Shown: positions 12,901-25,700 of the stretch, piece after piece | Layout of the letters: each line of letters opens with the position of its first letter | How positions within the stretch are numbered: position 1 is the stretch's first letter | Source: Paratinospora sagittata | Taxonomy: Eukaryota > Streptophyta > Magnoliopsida > Ranunculales > Menispermaceae | Reading direction: 5' to 3' | Length of the DNA: 64,000 nt | NCBI GenBank assembly: GCA_035771175.1 | Contig: CM069613.1 | Span: forward strand, 6,134,001 to 6,198,000 | Made by a program: the position numbers and the translations under genes | The notes under the pieces: model-generated | The model's input: the letters and a program-made list of their open reading frames with translations, nothing else | What the model was told of the DNA's origin: nothing | Database searches by the model: none

Positions 12901-15900
12901 AGTGAGTCATTAGGCTGTAGGATTTTGGTGGTTTATCATTTGAATATCTAAGCAAGGCAACAACTCTAAGAATTATATTTCAAAATGATCAAAGTTTTTA
13001 TTTTTCCAAGTTTTAAACCATTAAATAAATGTTTAAAATATGCTTTCAAATAGTAGTTGAATCCTCCATTTTTATTTGAAAAAAGAATTAAAAGTGCTTT
13101 GAAATAGCTTCTCACATAGAATATATAGGCAAGAATACATCAAGAGCACCTAGCTCAACTTGAACTAAAATCTAAAAACTAAAATCATAGGAAAAGGAAC
13201 TTAGAGATTAGTGAGGGGATCTTGCAGATTAGATCATGGATTGGAATTGTAAATCATAAGATTCTACAAACCCTAAACTCATACTTATATATATAACAAA
13301 CTCATATACTTAACAAATTTAACACATAATAATCACAAAAGGTAGAGTGCTAGTGTACTAGGGCATCAAGGTTCAAATCCTTGCATTGCATTAGGCACAA
13401 TGAGTTACAATTTAGAATAAGGAATCAATATCTAAGCAAAACATGCCAACAAGATTAACCACCAACCAGCAATAACTAAATAAAACACACAAGTATATAT
13501 TTGTTTGTAGTCTTATAGAGGAAAAATTACAAATAAACTAAGTTGTCTTGTTCAAGTATGATCATTTAAACCACATTCTTCAGCATCAATATCATCATCA
13601 TCATTAAGCTCCATTTCTTCATCAAAATGGTCATCCATGACATCATGAAGGAAAAGTCCCTCTAAATTCATATTATTATCATCCTTGCCATGGATTCCAT
13701 CTTCATCAGCATCCACATTCCCTATCCTAATAACCTCATCACCTATTATTAGAAAAAGTTGGTTGGGAATAATAATAATAATTAAAATCTTCGAACTGTA
13801 TACTCCTAAAATCAAAATTCAAACTTACATGATGTCCTTCTATTAGCACTCTCAGTGCAATAGCTTCGTAGCACGGTCTTCTGTTATGTCCTCTCCGGAC
13901 AAGAAAGCTAGTCAAGTTCGAACCGTTTCCAGAGCGAAGGACTTCGATCTTAGACTGAAAAGTCCTTCACTTTCATTAGTTGTTGATACTCCACACGACG
14001 TAGCTCTAGTAAGAATATTCAGCCACTTATCCTTTTATGAAAGAACTGGACTTTCTTTCTATAGGAACATATCTAGAAAAAATGATTGGACATCATCTGA
14101 ACAAGCTGCTTCTTTTTTGCCTTTCTCTCAACTTCAAATGTTACATAATAAAACTATGCCATCCATCCATTTTATTCTGCAGCAACCAATTTTCTTCTCT
14201 TTTATTGTACCTTAACATTGTAATATAATGAGACAAACACTGAACGTAGTAAATCTATTTCAAACAAAATGTAGTTATATAATCAACTCTTACCATTTCA
14301 AACATGCTCCTATTGCACTCACAGCCAAAAGAACTACAAGTAAGCTCAATTTCAAAATCATTAACTTCTTCAATTTTGAACATTCATCCCCATAAGAATC
14401 CCTCCGGTCAACCGCATTGATAATTATTAAATGAAACCAATGAACTTTAGCCCACTAAGTGTTTCATGGAGATTCCAACAACCACATTTCTTGATTGTGT
14501 ACCCACTACTAATAGGACCTAGCAAAAAAGGATTAGTACTGCTAAATAGACATGAAAAAAAAAAACTCAAAACATACACTAGTTTTAGGTGGCATTACAT
14601 ACACCCTTGACGGGACAATGTACATATCCCAATGATACAAGCAATCAAGGGTGTATGTAATGCCACCTAAGACTAGTCTATGATTTGAGTTTTTTTATGT
14701 CTATTTAGCATTACTTAAAATAGATAAACTCCAAAGTAATACTCAAAGAGAGCAAATTTTACATTTAAAAAAAAAAAAAAAAAAACAAGTCAAAATTATT
14801 AAATTTAGATATCTTGCCAAATTTAACTTAACTTCATCAAGCAAACAACTTTGCAATAATAAAATGCGAACAAAGAATAACCAAAAATAACATAGACAAC
14901 AAAACTTCAAAAAAAAACTATGAATTTTGTATTCATAACTTAGAATATGACTATGGGATAAATTTTATTCTTAAAAAACAAAATTATCTTCTTCCCAAGT
15001 AATCTCAAGCAGAATCACATAGAAAAAAAAACAGATTTAATTAGAGAATGCATACCATTTCCATGTTCACCAATCTTTTGAATACATCCATCATCCGTGA
15101 TTTGAAGAGCAATCGATACATGACATGTAAAATGGAAAGGTTAGCTATCTCTAGAAGAAATGTCTTGAAATTTAGTATCCAAAGAAATAGCATTTACTTC
15201 CAAAACTTATATGCAACATATTGCGGCAAAATGACTGGTGAACACCTTCTCAATATTCTACGTAAAAAGTATGCATCCATATGTTCTGGCATGTCACAAA
15301 CGATGTTGGATTCCCACCAATAGTTAATGGCAATAGTTAAATCATCACTATCCACTTGGTGGAACCTGTTGAAAAGAAGATTACGATAAGTCCTCAAGTG
15401 TTTCCCTATCATGTGATAAAATAACATAGACAAATAACTAAAAATCATGATTACCGACATTCCAGCAAGATGGAATGTCAAACTAGCAAACTATATAGTC
15501 AAGAAGTAAGCCACCACAAAATTGAATATCAAGACATAGAAAAGGGATAACTACCAAAAGCCACCATTTCAAATTTATCAACCCATTTAATAAGATTGAT
15601 TTTTTTATGTCATTTATGGATATTTTAATGTATTAAAAGTGTCTATTTATATTAGTTTTTAGCTTATATTATAATAGATGTAGATATTTTAGCATTTTAA
15701 CGAAAATTCTCCATGTCAAATTAAACTTCCCTAAATTAATTTTGATTTTCAAGTGACTGAAGTTTAGGGCGAAGTCAAATTTTTGAACCTTAATCTCTCC
15801 CCTTTTTAGATTTGATGGTTGGGCCTCAAACCCCAATTTCCAATCTCTACTGTTGGGCCTGAGATTCATCATTACTTGGAAGCACCTGGCCTTTTGGAAC

Positions 15901-18900
15901 TCCACCCAAGGAACTTAAAAGGCCCTGCTTTGACACCTAGCCCAAACGATGTTGGGTTGATTTTGTGGGCCCGCAGTTCATTTGAGTCCAAATCCCCCAA
16001 ATTTTGGAATTGGTTATCAGATAAGACGCCTTTGGAAAGGTTCTCATCATTTTGCATTGACATTCTTCCAGTAAGACCACATCGAGGGCTCTCATTGTGG
16101 CACCGCTCGAGCCAATCAAATCATCTTTTTCTAATAATCTGGGCATAGGCGTAGTCGTCATCCGCCCTTTGATTGTCTGACAACCATCGACAGTTGACTA
16201 ATGGGGATGATCATACTCTAAATCTCCGACGAACTCTCAAACAACCACCTCTGGTCCATCTCCGGCATATCCCAGCACCTTCGTCATCTTCATCTCAAAT
16301 CTGATCACACCCTTTCAGTGTCCATGGGTTAGATAGGTCAAAGAGTCTCAATCGACATTGATCATCGTCCACATGGAATACAATATTTCCTAGCAAAAAC
16401 CCATTGTTGGAACCTTCAACCCTCATCTTGGCCATATCCATCACAATTAGTCGTGTCATGGAAGAGCTCAACCAGCCCTCATATCTACGCAATTTTTTTC
16501 AAATTTTCAAACTTCCATGCCACAATTGGCAAACCCTCAACCTCGATCCAACTTTGCTGACAAAAAATTTGACATTCTTCCCACCAACCAGCTTCGATGA
16601 CTAGCTGTGAAACTCGACCTGAGTTTTAAACGATTTCATCTTTCCACTAGGACTCTCGCCTTTCCTTTTTGATCAATACATCAGAGGAAAGCTCAATTAG
16701 CTCCAAGCATCTTCAACTTGGCAATCCTCCCCAGCACTGACTCAAGCTCCTCCTCGATGTCACTCCATTGATCAAACGTCGTTTTCCGAAATACTCCCAA
16801 AGATCTTCTTTGTTGGAACATTGAACTTTGATTCCCAGACTTTTTTTTTCGTTGGTGCCCATTATCGTCACCTAAGCTCGGCAAATTGGTTTGTAAAACT
16901 CTCGTAACTTCCTTCACAAAACCCTTCCTCCTAATACTGTCCTACCCATCTTTCAATATAGTATTTGTTGATGACATTTTTCTAAGTTGCCCCATCCAAA
17001 GTTGCCCCATCCACGAGAAACTTTTTCCTCAAGAATGAAAATGGCATATTGTCTTATATTTTCAATCTTGGTGATTCTCATGAAACTTCCACCTCTGCTA
17101 GTGAAGGTCTCGCCAAAACCACATGATGCTTCGCAAGGTGAACAGTTAAAACTACCATCCTTCCTTGAAACTTTGGCGTTTGGTAATGTCTAGTGCAACC
17201 ATGCTGCAAATCCCAGGTCGAGATTGACTAAAAACACCTTCGACCCTTTCACCTCCTCAACTCTGATCTCACCACCATCCTTACTTATCACAACATTTAG
17301 CTTCTTCCGTGAAGTTTGGAAGGATCAAGTCGACCATTCACAATCATTGTCCTACACCCATTTACACTGATAGCCCCTTTGATTTTTTGGTTGAAGCTCA
17401 TCCATAGTAGCTGGTCAGAACCCGTTCCGCAATAAAATTGGAACGATACAAAGAAGATTAGCATGGCCCCTACACAAGGATGACATGCACAAATCGAGAA
17501 ATGCAAATTGTTTCTGAGTTTAATTTTGGAAACTTAGAACTACCATACACATTATCAAATATAATAAGTTAGTAGAGAACTTGAAAGCTAAGAAGTAGTA
17601 ATACATAACATTGTGACATTTTATTTGTTAAGCTTCTAAAAGCTTTTTTATTTATAAAAATTTGACATTTGAAAATCATGGCCTATAATATGGGCTCATC
17701 AAGTTTTAATATTGTTTATCTATTTAGTTATGATAATTGATATTTTAGAATTAATATAAAAAATTTTATGTATTCTTTTTATAAATATATGAGGCTTATG
17801 CCTCATACCACCTTGATGCTTACGCCTTGCCTTACAAAGAAAAACCATCTCAATTGCACCTTACGAATTTTAAAACCTTGATTGTAGTAACTAAAACAAT
17901 GTCCAATAATTGAAGGAAAAACATCTTAATACCTAAAAGGGCAGCCTAGTGCATTAATTTGCCACCTATGTGGGGGGTCCTAGGGAAGGGTCAAATCAAG
18001 GTTTGAAACTTCGACTTCACCCTACACTTCAACCTTTAAAAATCGAAATTAATTTGGGGAAGTTCGAGAAGTCTTGGAGAATTTTTGTAAAAATTCACCA
18101 ACTAAGAGAAGTTAAAGAGTTTTTATATAGATGCTAAAATATGCATAATTACTATTAGAAATTATGAAAACAAACATAAATAGATACTTTTAACATATAA
18201 AAGTATAAATATATGAAACATGTGTTTTTACATTAACAATGTTTAATGCACATTGCACATGTTATGAATTTTATATTATTTACTTGTATCTAACAATTTC
18301 TTTTTCTTTAGAATTAATATCATTAGAATTAACATCAAATATTTCATTAATATATTTATTTAAGAAAGTTAATGCTAATTTTGAATATGTTAATATAGAT
18401 CAACATTATTATTAACTTATAAACCAGTACCATTTGTATATGTAATAATTATATATTTTTTATAATAATACTTTTTTTGCAAAAATATAATAATATAATT
18501 AATAATTTTAAAAACATATTTTTTTATTTTGTTTAATACTTTCAGATTCTGTTAAAGTATTTTTAATTAATTAAAATAATTAAAATATCTAGCATATACA
18601 CAAATATAATTACTGTGATTAAATTAAATAATGTATTATATCATAATTATCCTTATTATTTTTTAAATCATGATATATTCATTTAAATTATTGTAATAAA
18701 ACTTTAATACGAGGTTCTTATTATTATTATATATATAAAAGAACTTAAAAATTATAAAATGTTAACTATTTCTAGACTACTTAACTAGTTCTTAGTATTA
18801 TTAATGTAATGACTAATAAAAGCTTCCGTTCAAAAAAATAATAATAATAAAAGCTTCTCTTAAGAAAATAATGATAGCTATTTAATTAAAAAAAATGGAA

Positions 18901-19748
18901 AATGATGAAAGCGATTCAACTAAACGATGATGGGGTGCATATTATCAAAACATAACAAACCTAACCCTACGAACAAGAATCCCTTCTTTTCTCTCCCGCC
19001 GCTATAACTGCACCGGAAACCCTAATTTCCTCTGGTGCAACTGCGTCACTGCATCTGTCTCTACATCCACCGCTGCAATTCTTTTCGGCAAGCGAATTGG
19101 GTCAAGAAGATTCACACTCTGCAAGGAGCAACAACTCGGTTGAAATCGAAGAGTTGTTGGAATGTATGGATGAGTTAGAAGTTAGAACTAGCGATGGAAT
19201 CTCGAGAATCGATGCAACTGAGATCTTTAACTGCTGCTATTGTTCTTCTTCTTCTTCTTCTTCTTTCCATGATCTTTTGTAATGAGTTGAGGTGCGTTAG
19301 TTTTTTTTTCGACAGAATTTTTGCATTTTTGAAGTTAAAAATCATATTTTTGTTGAACTTTGCCGATGTTGTCGAAGTTTTGTGAATTTCGCCGAATTTC
19401 CCGAATTTTTTCACCGATTTTTTGCAATTTTTTCCTTCCAGACCAACTCTGCTTCAATGGTTCAAAAAAACGAAATAATTCGGCGAATTTCAACAAAATT
19501 CGCCGAATTTTCATACCATGGGTCAAATGACATTTGGGTCTATTATACGCTGCCTTACCTTGCTTCAAAAGAGGTTGTTTCTACGACTCGAACCCGTGAC
19601 CACATGGTCACACAGCAGCAACTCTTACAGCTGCTCCAAGGCTGCCCTTCAACATCTTAATATCTATATGTAAAAATAACGGAGACATTCAAAACAGTGC
19701 AACTTAACAAGGGATTAAATTGATGAGTTATATGATTTTTTTTTTTTT

Positions 19749-19793
<45 letters not shown>

Positions 19794-22700
19794 GGGAGTA
19801 ATAGAGGATCTAGTAAGAGCTAAAACTTCAGTGTCGAACAATCAATTTGTATTTATGCACAAGAGATCAATCATGGAAGCTATTTATTTATTAAGGAAAT
19901 TAATGGGGAGATGAAGGTAGAAGAAAGAAAAAAAAAAAACCCTTCAAATAGTCTTTATTGATTTAGAGAAAGCCTATGTTAGAGTAACTAGAGATATAAT
20001 ATGAAAAATGTTATAAGAAAAAGAAGTTACAAATAGCTTGACCTCATAAAAGATATATATATATAAAGCAATGATAACCATTATAAAAACAACAATAAGA
20101 GAAACCTAACATAGTGTATCTCTAGGTAATGAGGACAGCATTGCTTTCTAGGAAAGATATATTGCTAGGAACCTCTATCAAGTTAGTCATGCTCTATGGA
20201 ACAAAATGTTGTGCAATAAAGAAATAAAATGTTATTAAACTATATAACAAAAATGTGAATATTAATATAAGTATGTAGTAAAACATTTAAGTATAAAATT
20301 AGAAATGAACATATTCAAGAAATGGAAGCAGTAGCTCTAATTGGAGATAAAATGAGATAAAACCAATTAAGGCAGTTTGGACATAATGAAGACCAAATAC
20401 ACTAATTAGAAGTGACCTATTAACAATACTCAATAAGAATAGAGGCAAAGGAAGACCTAAAATAGCATGGGGTCATGGACAAAGTAATTAAATCATTAAG
20501 ATGAATAAATACAAAACTAGGACAAACAAGCAATACAAATCAGTGTCCAAAAATTCTTAGTTACAAGGACTAAAAGTTACCAGCCTTCAGGAATGAAAAG
20601 TGCATCACCCGCATGAAGAATCACTTTTTGGGAGTAGTCCATTGATTGTTTTGCTCTCGGATGAATTGAAAAATCAGGGCTTTCCAAATCAACAGAACTA
20701 CACAAAAAAGAGGAATCAAAATAAGAGCATTTGAAGCAAGCTACAATAGCAATTATACTAATATCATGCATCATTATGCTTTACATTTCTTTTCTTTCTT
20801 TTCTTTCTTTTCTTATTTTTTTCTTTTGTTTTTAAGTTATATCATTAAGAAAATGTGAACGAATAAATAAGATCGTACAATAGAGAAATAGTTTTGATTT
20901 CACCATACTTTACAATGATAACGATGGAAACATACCTATGGTTAGAAGCCTCTCCATATATAGGCATGGGGTATAACAATGGACCCGCAGAAGGTGGCCA
21001 TAAAACAACTGAAATGCACCAAAATATTTTCAGCAAGCATGACTAATTTGTAACAAGTGATGTAATTACAATAGTAATACACAGAATTGAAAACCCAGGA
21101 TGATCTTCCAATTCTAAATCATCAAACAAATAATTAGCCTCAGTGATTTCATGGAAAATGCCTAACCCTAAAACAGTTAATTCTTTTCAAAAAGGAAGAG
21201 GGATGCTAGCTGGACCAACCAGCTATAAAGCTGTAGACCCATAACAATAAAAGCCACTTGGGAAATGATAACATCAGTCCCCACCTTATGTTGGTTCCCT
21301 TAAACAGAATATTGAATTAGAAATTACTTACCCAAAAAGCTAAAATTGTTAAAATGAGGATTGGACCATAGTCTCATTACCATGGTTAATACATAGTACG
21401 CATTTCAAATTCATTTCGCTTAAAACAAAGACCACCACTAAGTAGGATGATTAGAAGTTAGAACTCAGATGAAGCTTCTACAGCAGGCTTTTAATTATGA
21501 AAAGTGATTCTTTCTTTTTCTTTTTTCTTTTCTCTTTTTTTCTTTTTAATAAGGATAGAATGATGGAATTTGTCTCATCAAAAGAATGTAACATTGAATA
21601 ATTTGTTGCCTTGGTAAGTCAAGGTGTCTTGTAAATGCTCTTTCTTGTGGTCTGCATGTATCTCATGTCAAACAATCAAACTGCACAGTAATCACCACCA
21701 GCTGCCAGCCTGCCATGTAGACATGTAATCATAGACGTAAAAAATTGAGATTTCAGAAAATATGTGCAATCCCAAACACCAAATAATTTACCAAAGGTTG
21801 CAGTTGATTGAACAGCCCCTTTTTTCAAATTTAATTAGCTTTTGATGATGACAGCAGTGTCTAAATTGCATAAATAACAATTAATAGAACTTATAGCAAA
21901 CCCAACATGACGTCAATATAGGCCAGTGTTGTCAAGGCAGAAAGGCGATGGTAGGCGGTAAACCTTAATTAGGCGAGGCTGGGCCTAGGCAGGATTAAAG
22001 CGGAATATAAAATCTTTATTTAGAGGTTCCTGAAAATTTTATTTATTTATTCATTGGTCCCTCACTCCATATATATATGTAATTATTAATTTAATTTATA
22101 TATTAAATTATATGTAATTATTAATTTAATTCAGAAGTTGAAGTAGAAAAAGGGAGAGGATTTCGCAGGTTTTAACAAAAAAAAAATATTAAAAATCCTT
22201 TAAAAAAAAAATTTGCTTAGACCTCCCCAAACCGCCTAGACAGTGGTCTAGGCGGTGCCACTACCCAAGGGGTCTAGGCGTCGCCTTAACAACACTGATA
22301 TAGGCCTCAATAGATACTACAAATAAGGAGTTGGTAAAGTTTAAATATAGAAATGTTATCGGGATGAACTGAAAGTTGAAAACAGATCATGCAATAATGA
22401 ATAACTCTTGATGTTACTGATATTGGCAGAAAGTAACGCGTTAACTGTGCTTTTACTACCAAAGCTCCTCTAAAAGTCAAATTCAAATGAGAGGTTTGCT
22501 GGGAGAGAGTATAACTTCTCTAACTGATTTCCAGCAGATTGAATATGGATGATCAGTATGAGTGGAGATGATGATTAACATTTTTTAGCATGCCTAATTC
22601 ATAATTAAATTGGCTTATTTCCATATTATTTTCTCATGTGAATTGATAGGACATTGAGCAGTCAAATATTTATCTGGTTAAGTCATTATATTAGTTAGTG

Positions 22701-25700
22701 AAAGCAAGTCAAGTTTTCCTGAGCCACCTGCATAACAAATGCTGACCACCTATTTCCAAAACAGATACCAGGCCAAAAGGATCAAAAGCATGGGAGATAC
22801 AATAAAACACCCTAATCTATGCATAATACATTTACACACTGACTATCAAGAATAAGAGTTGTTAAAGGACAAACCTTTTTTGCATCCTGCAACTATGCAT
22901 AGAAGGTTATGATGTGGATCATAATGAATGCTGGATCTAGATTTAGCATTATTCATCCATAAATTGATGGCAGCTAAGGCTTTTGATTCCAAAATTGAAG
23001 GCTGCACCATGCAAACAGAATGGAATTGAAAACCACTACAATCTTTAGCTAGAATGCTAGTGTTAACCTTGCTTCATGAGCTAATATGCATGCTAGCATC
23101 AATTACTTATCATTCATTTTTCTTTGGAAAAGAAGGGTGGGCCTTGGGGCAATGTTTGAGGTTGCACCATTGTAACCTAGAGGTCATAAGTTCAAATCCA
23201 AAAACAAACTCTCTATTTGGAGGTAAGAATGTGCAAATTAGGAGTGAGCACAGGTCAGGTCGGTTCATCTTTAAAGGTGAAAATCAACCCGACTACTTCG
23301 GATGATAGAAATTGCTGACCCAAAACCAACCCACTCTAAAAGAACATCAACCAACCCGACAAATCTGATTGACAGGTCAGATCAATCAGGTGATCAGGTC
23401 AACATGGAAAACCTCCAGCCCCACCCCCATAAAACTAATTTTATCTTAAGGTTACTTTGATTTTCTAAAATGAAAACCACCACTCTCCTATTTTCGAGTC
23501 CCCTCAATTAGGGACAGGAAGAGTGAGCTAACCAACAATTATAAATTTAAATTCAGAATGTCACTTCTCAACTTCTAACTTATGTGGAAGACCTCTTCTA
23601 AAATTTTGAAGAGCTTCTTCCAAAGCAAAGAAACCAAGACAGATGCAAAAAGAAATGAAAGGGGCAATCTTACTTATAGAAGGGGAGACCTCCTTCCCAT
23701 CCCACATTGCTTGGATATGGGACGGGAAGGGGGGAGCTCCTCTCTATAAAAGGCCCCCTCCCCTGATAGTTGCTCCAAGTCTTCGGCTCCCTCAGCTGAA
23801 ACGCCGAGAGCTAAGTTAAAACAATTATCACTATTTTCAGTATATGAAGTATAGCATATATTATAAAAATAATAGGGACTGTACCTAAATACTATAGCAG
23901 CTGTGATAGAGTCGGGCGGGATGGGTGTTGTTTGGGTTAGCATTTTTATACCCGAGTACAAACATGACCTTACCTTTCGGGTTCATAGATTTGTGACTCG
24001 AAAGAACTGATATGTAAGTGGGAATCTGGCCCAACCCGTAATTTTTTTTGGGTCAGGTCGATCGGTTTTGCAGGTCAGCAGAACTGCAGGAACACCCCTA
24101 ATGCACATCAACCCTTTCCCAAATCCCACCATGGCGAGAGCCTTGTGCAATTGGTACACCTTTTTTCTTTTCATTGGGAGGAGAAAGGTATCAAAGTGAG
24201 CACCCAAAAAAAAAAACGGATTTGTCTAAAAAATGGTGGAAGGCTAAGGCAGTGTAGTGATTCAAATGCGGGATACACTTTAAAAGTGAAATTTGAAAAA
24301 CAACTTTTTTATCAGTTTCATCAGCAAAAATAATCTCTTTTTCTTAGTAAAATCTTGAAAATTGGTCTTTGCCTCTTTGGATTCAACCAACCAAACACTT
24401 TTTCTGTGTCTTCAAGTTTTTGGATAAAGAAAATTGTATCCAAATCACAAAATAAAGAAGGGCTAAGATTACACCAAGAAGAATAATTTGCATAGAAATG
24501 GACAAACCAGTTGAACATCATCCCTTAAAGCTTCCAATTGAGACATTTCTTTGTTTTCCATGCTTAAAATTGGAACCTACAAAAGAAAGTTTTTATTGAG
24601 TAAGAAAAGTACATTAAACTATGACATCTATTGGTAGTGAATTCTTAATCATATGAATGCATTTTAAGTATCACAAGTGCTAAGGCAGATATATCATATA
24701 ACATTAATAGCAAGATCATCAACATCTAAAAAAAAAGCTGGAGAGACCTATGTACAAGAATTGCACTTCAAAAAGACTTTTCAATAGTTTTTGCAAATCA
24801 TGGTCTACATATTCTATTTTTCCAAACTGAAGAATGCATTAAAAGTTAAACCCTGGTCCTTCTGATAGGAAGTATTGAATGATCAGCATTATTTTTAATT
24901 TGCAAACAACACAATTTAGCAAGTAGATAGTGCAATATAGCAACTGAAGTATGAGTTCCCATTGATTATGCACAGTCTCCATAATCTGGTTTGATCTTGT
25001 AGCCTAAATAATTCCATACCACAATGCATCTAGGAAAGTAGTAATTACTGAAACAAAAATACTTGTACAAACCAGTAAAATCACGAACCATATTCATCCA
25101 CAAAAGATTTCTAGGTTAAGATTAGACAGATGTAAATGAAAGCATAGCCTTAAGAGGAACCTCAACCATAGTTGTAATAATACCAATATGAATTGATTAA
25201 TCTTTATGATTCACAATTTGATTCAAGGAAAAGCAATTCAAGTCCTCAACATGAATCTCAATACATTTGAGTCTCATAATAAATCCTAAGAACTTAGGTT
25301 GAATTTGACGATTCACAATTCAAGTCTAACAATTTCACAAGATTCTTACAAAAAGGTCAAAAATCATACAATGTATACCTTAGATTTCAAGGATAATGTA
25401 TTTTATATTTATTGTGCCAATCTAAAAACTATGCAACTATTTTTTATTTATTAATTTATTTTGATAATCGAGGGTATTCGGGTATCCGGTCCCGACTAAT
25501 CCCTTAGGCCCCTAGTTGCTCGAGGGGGAGACGCCCCTAGTGGCCAACGCTAGTGGAGAGTCGAACTCGTGACCTCGGCTTCCTGAGATGAGCGTCCCGA
25601 GCCACTCAACCAACCGAATGTTGGTCAAAAACTATGCAATTATTAAATACAACTTTGAAACATAACATGCTACCATAAAACAAGGGGGTACCTAGTGCAC

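Noticed and set aside
13552..13815. Acidic 87-codon ORF as a small host protein
   Set aside because: It lies in an intron beside a hAT dimerisation motif in the same orientation and looks like the tail of that transposase.
25560..25626. tRNA-like region on the minus strand
   Set aside because: A and B boxes are present but belong to a SINE; no acceptor stem.
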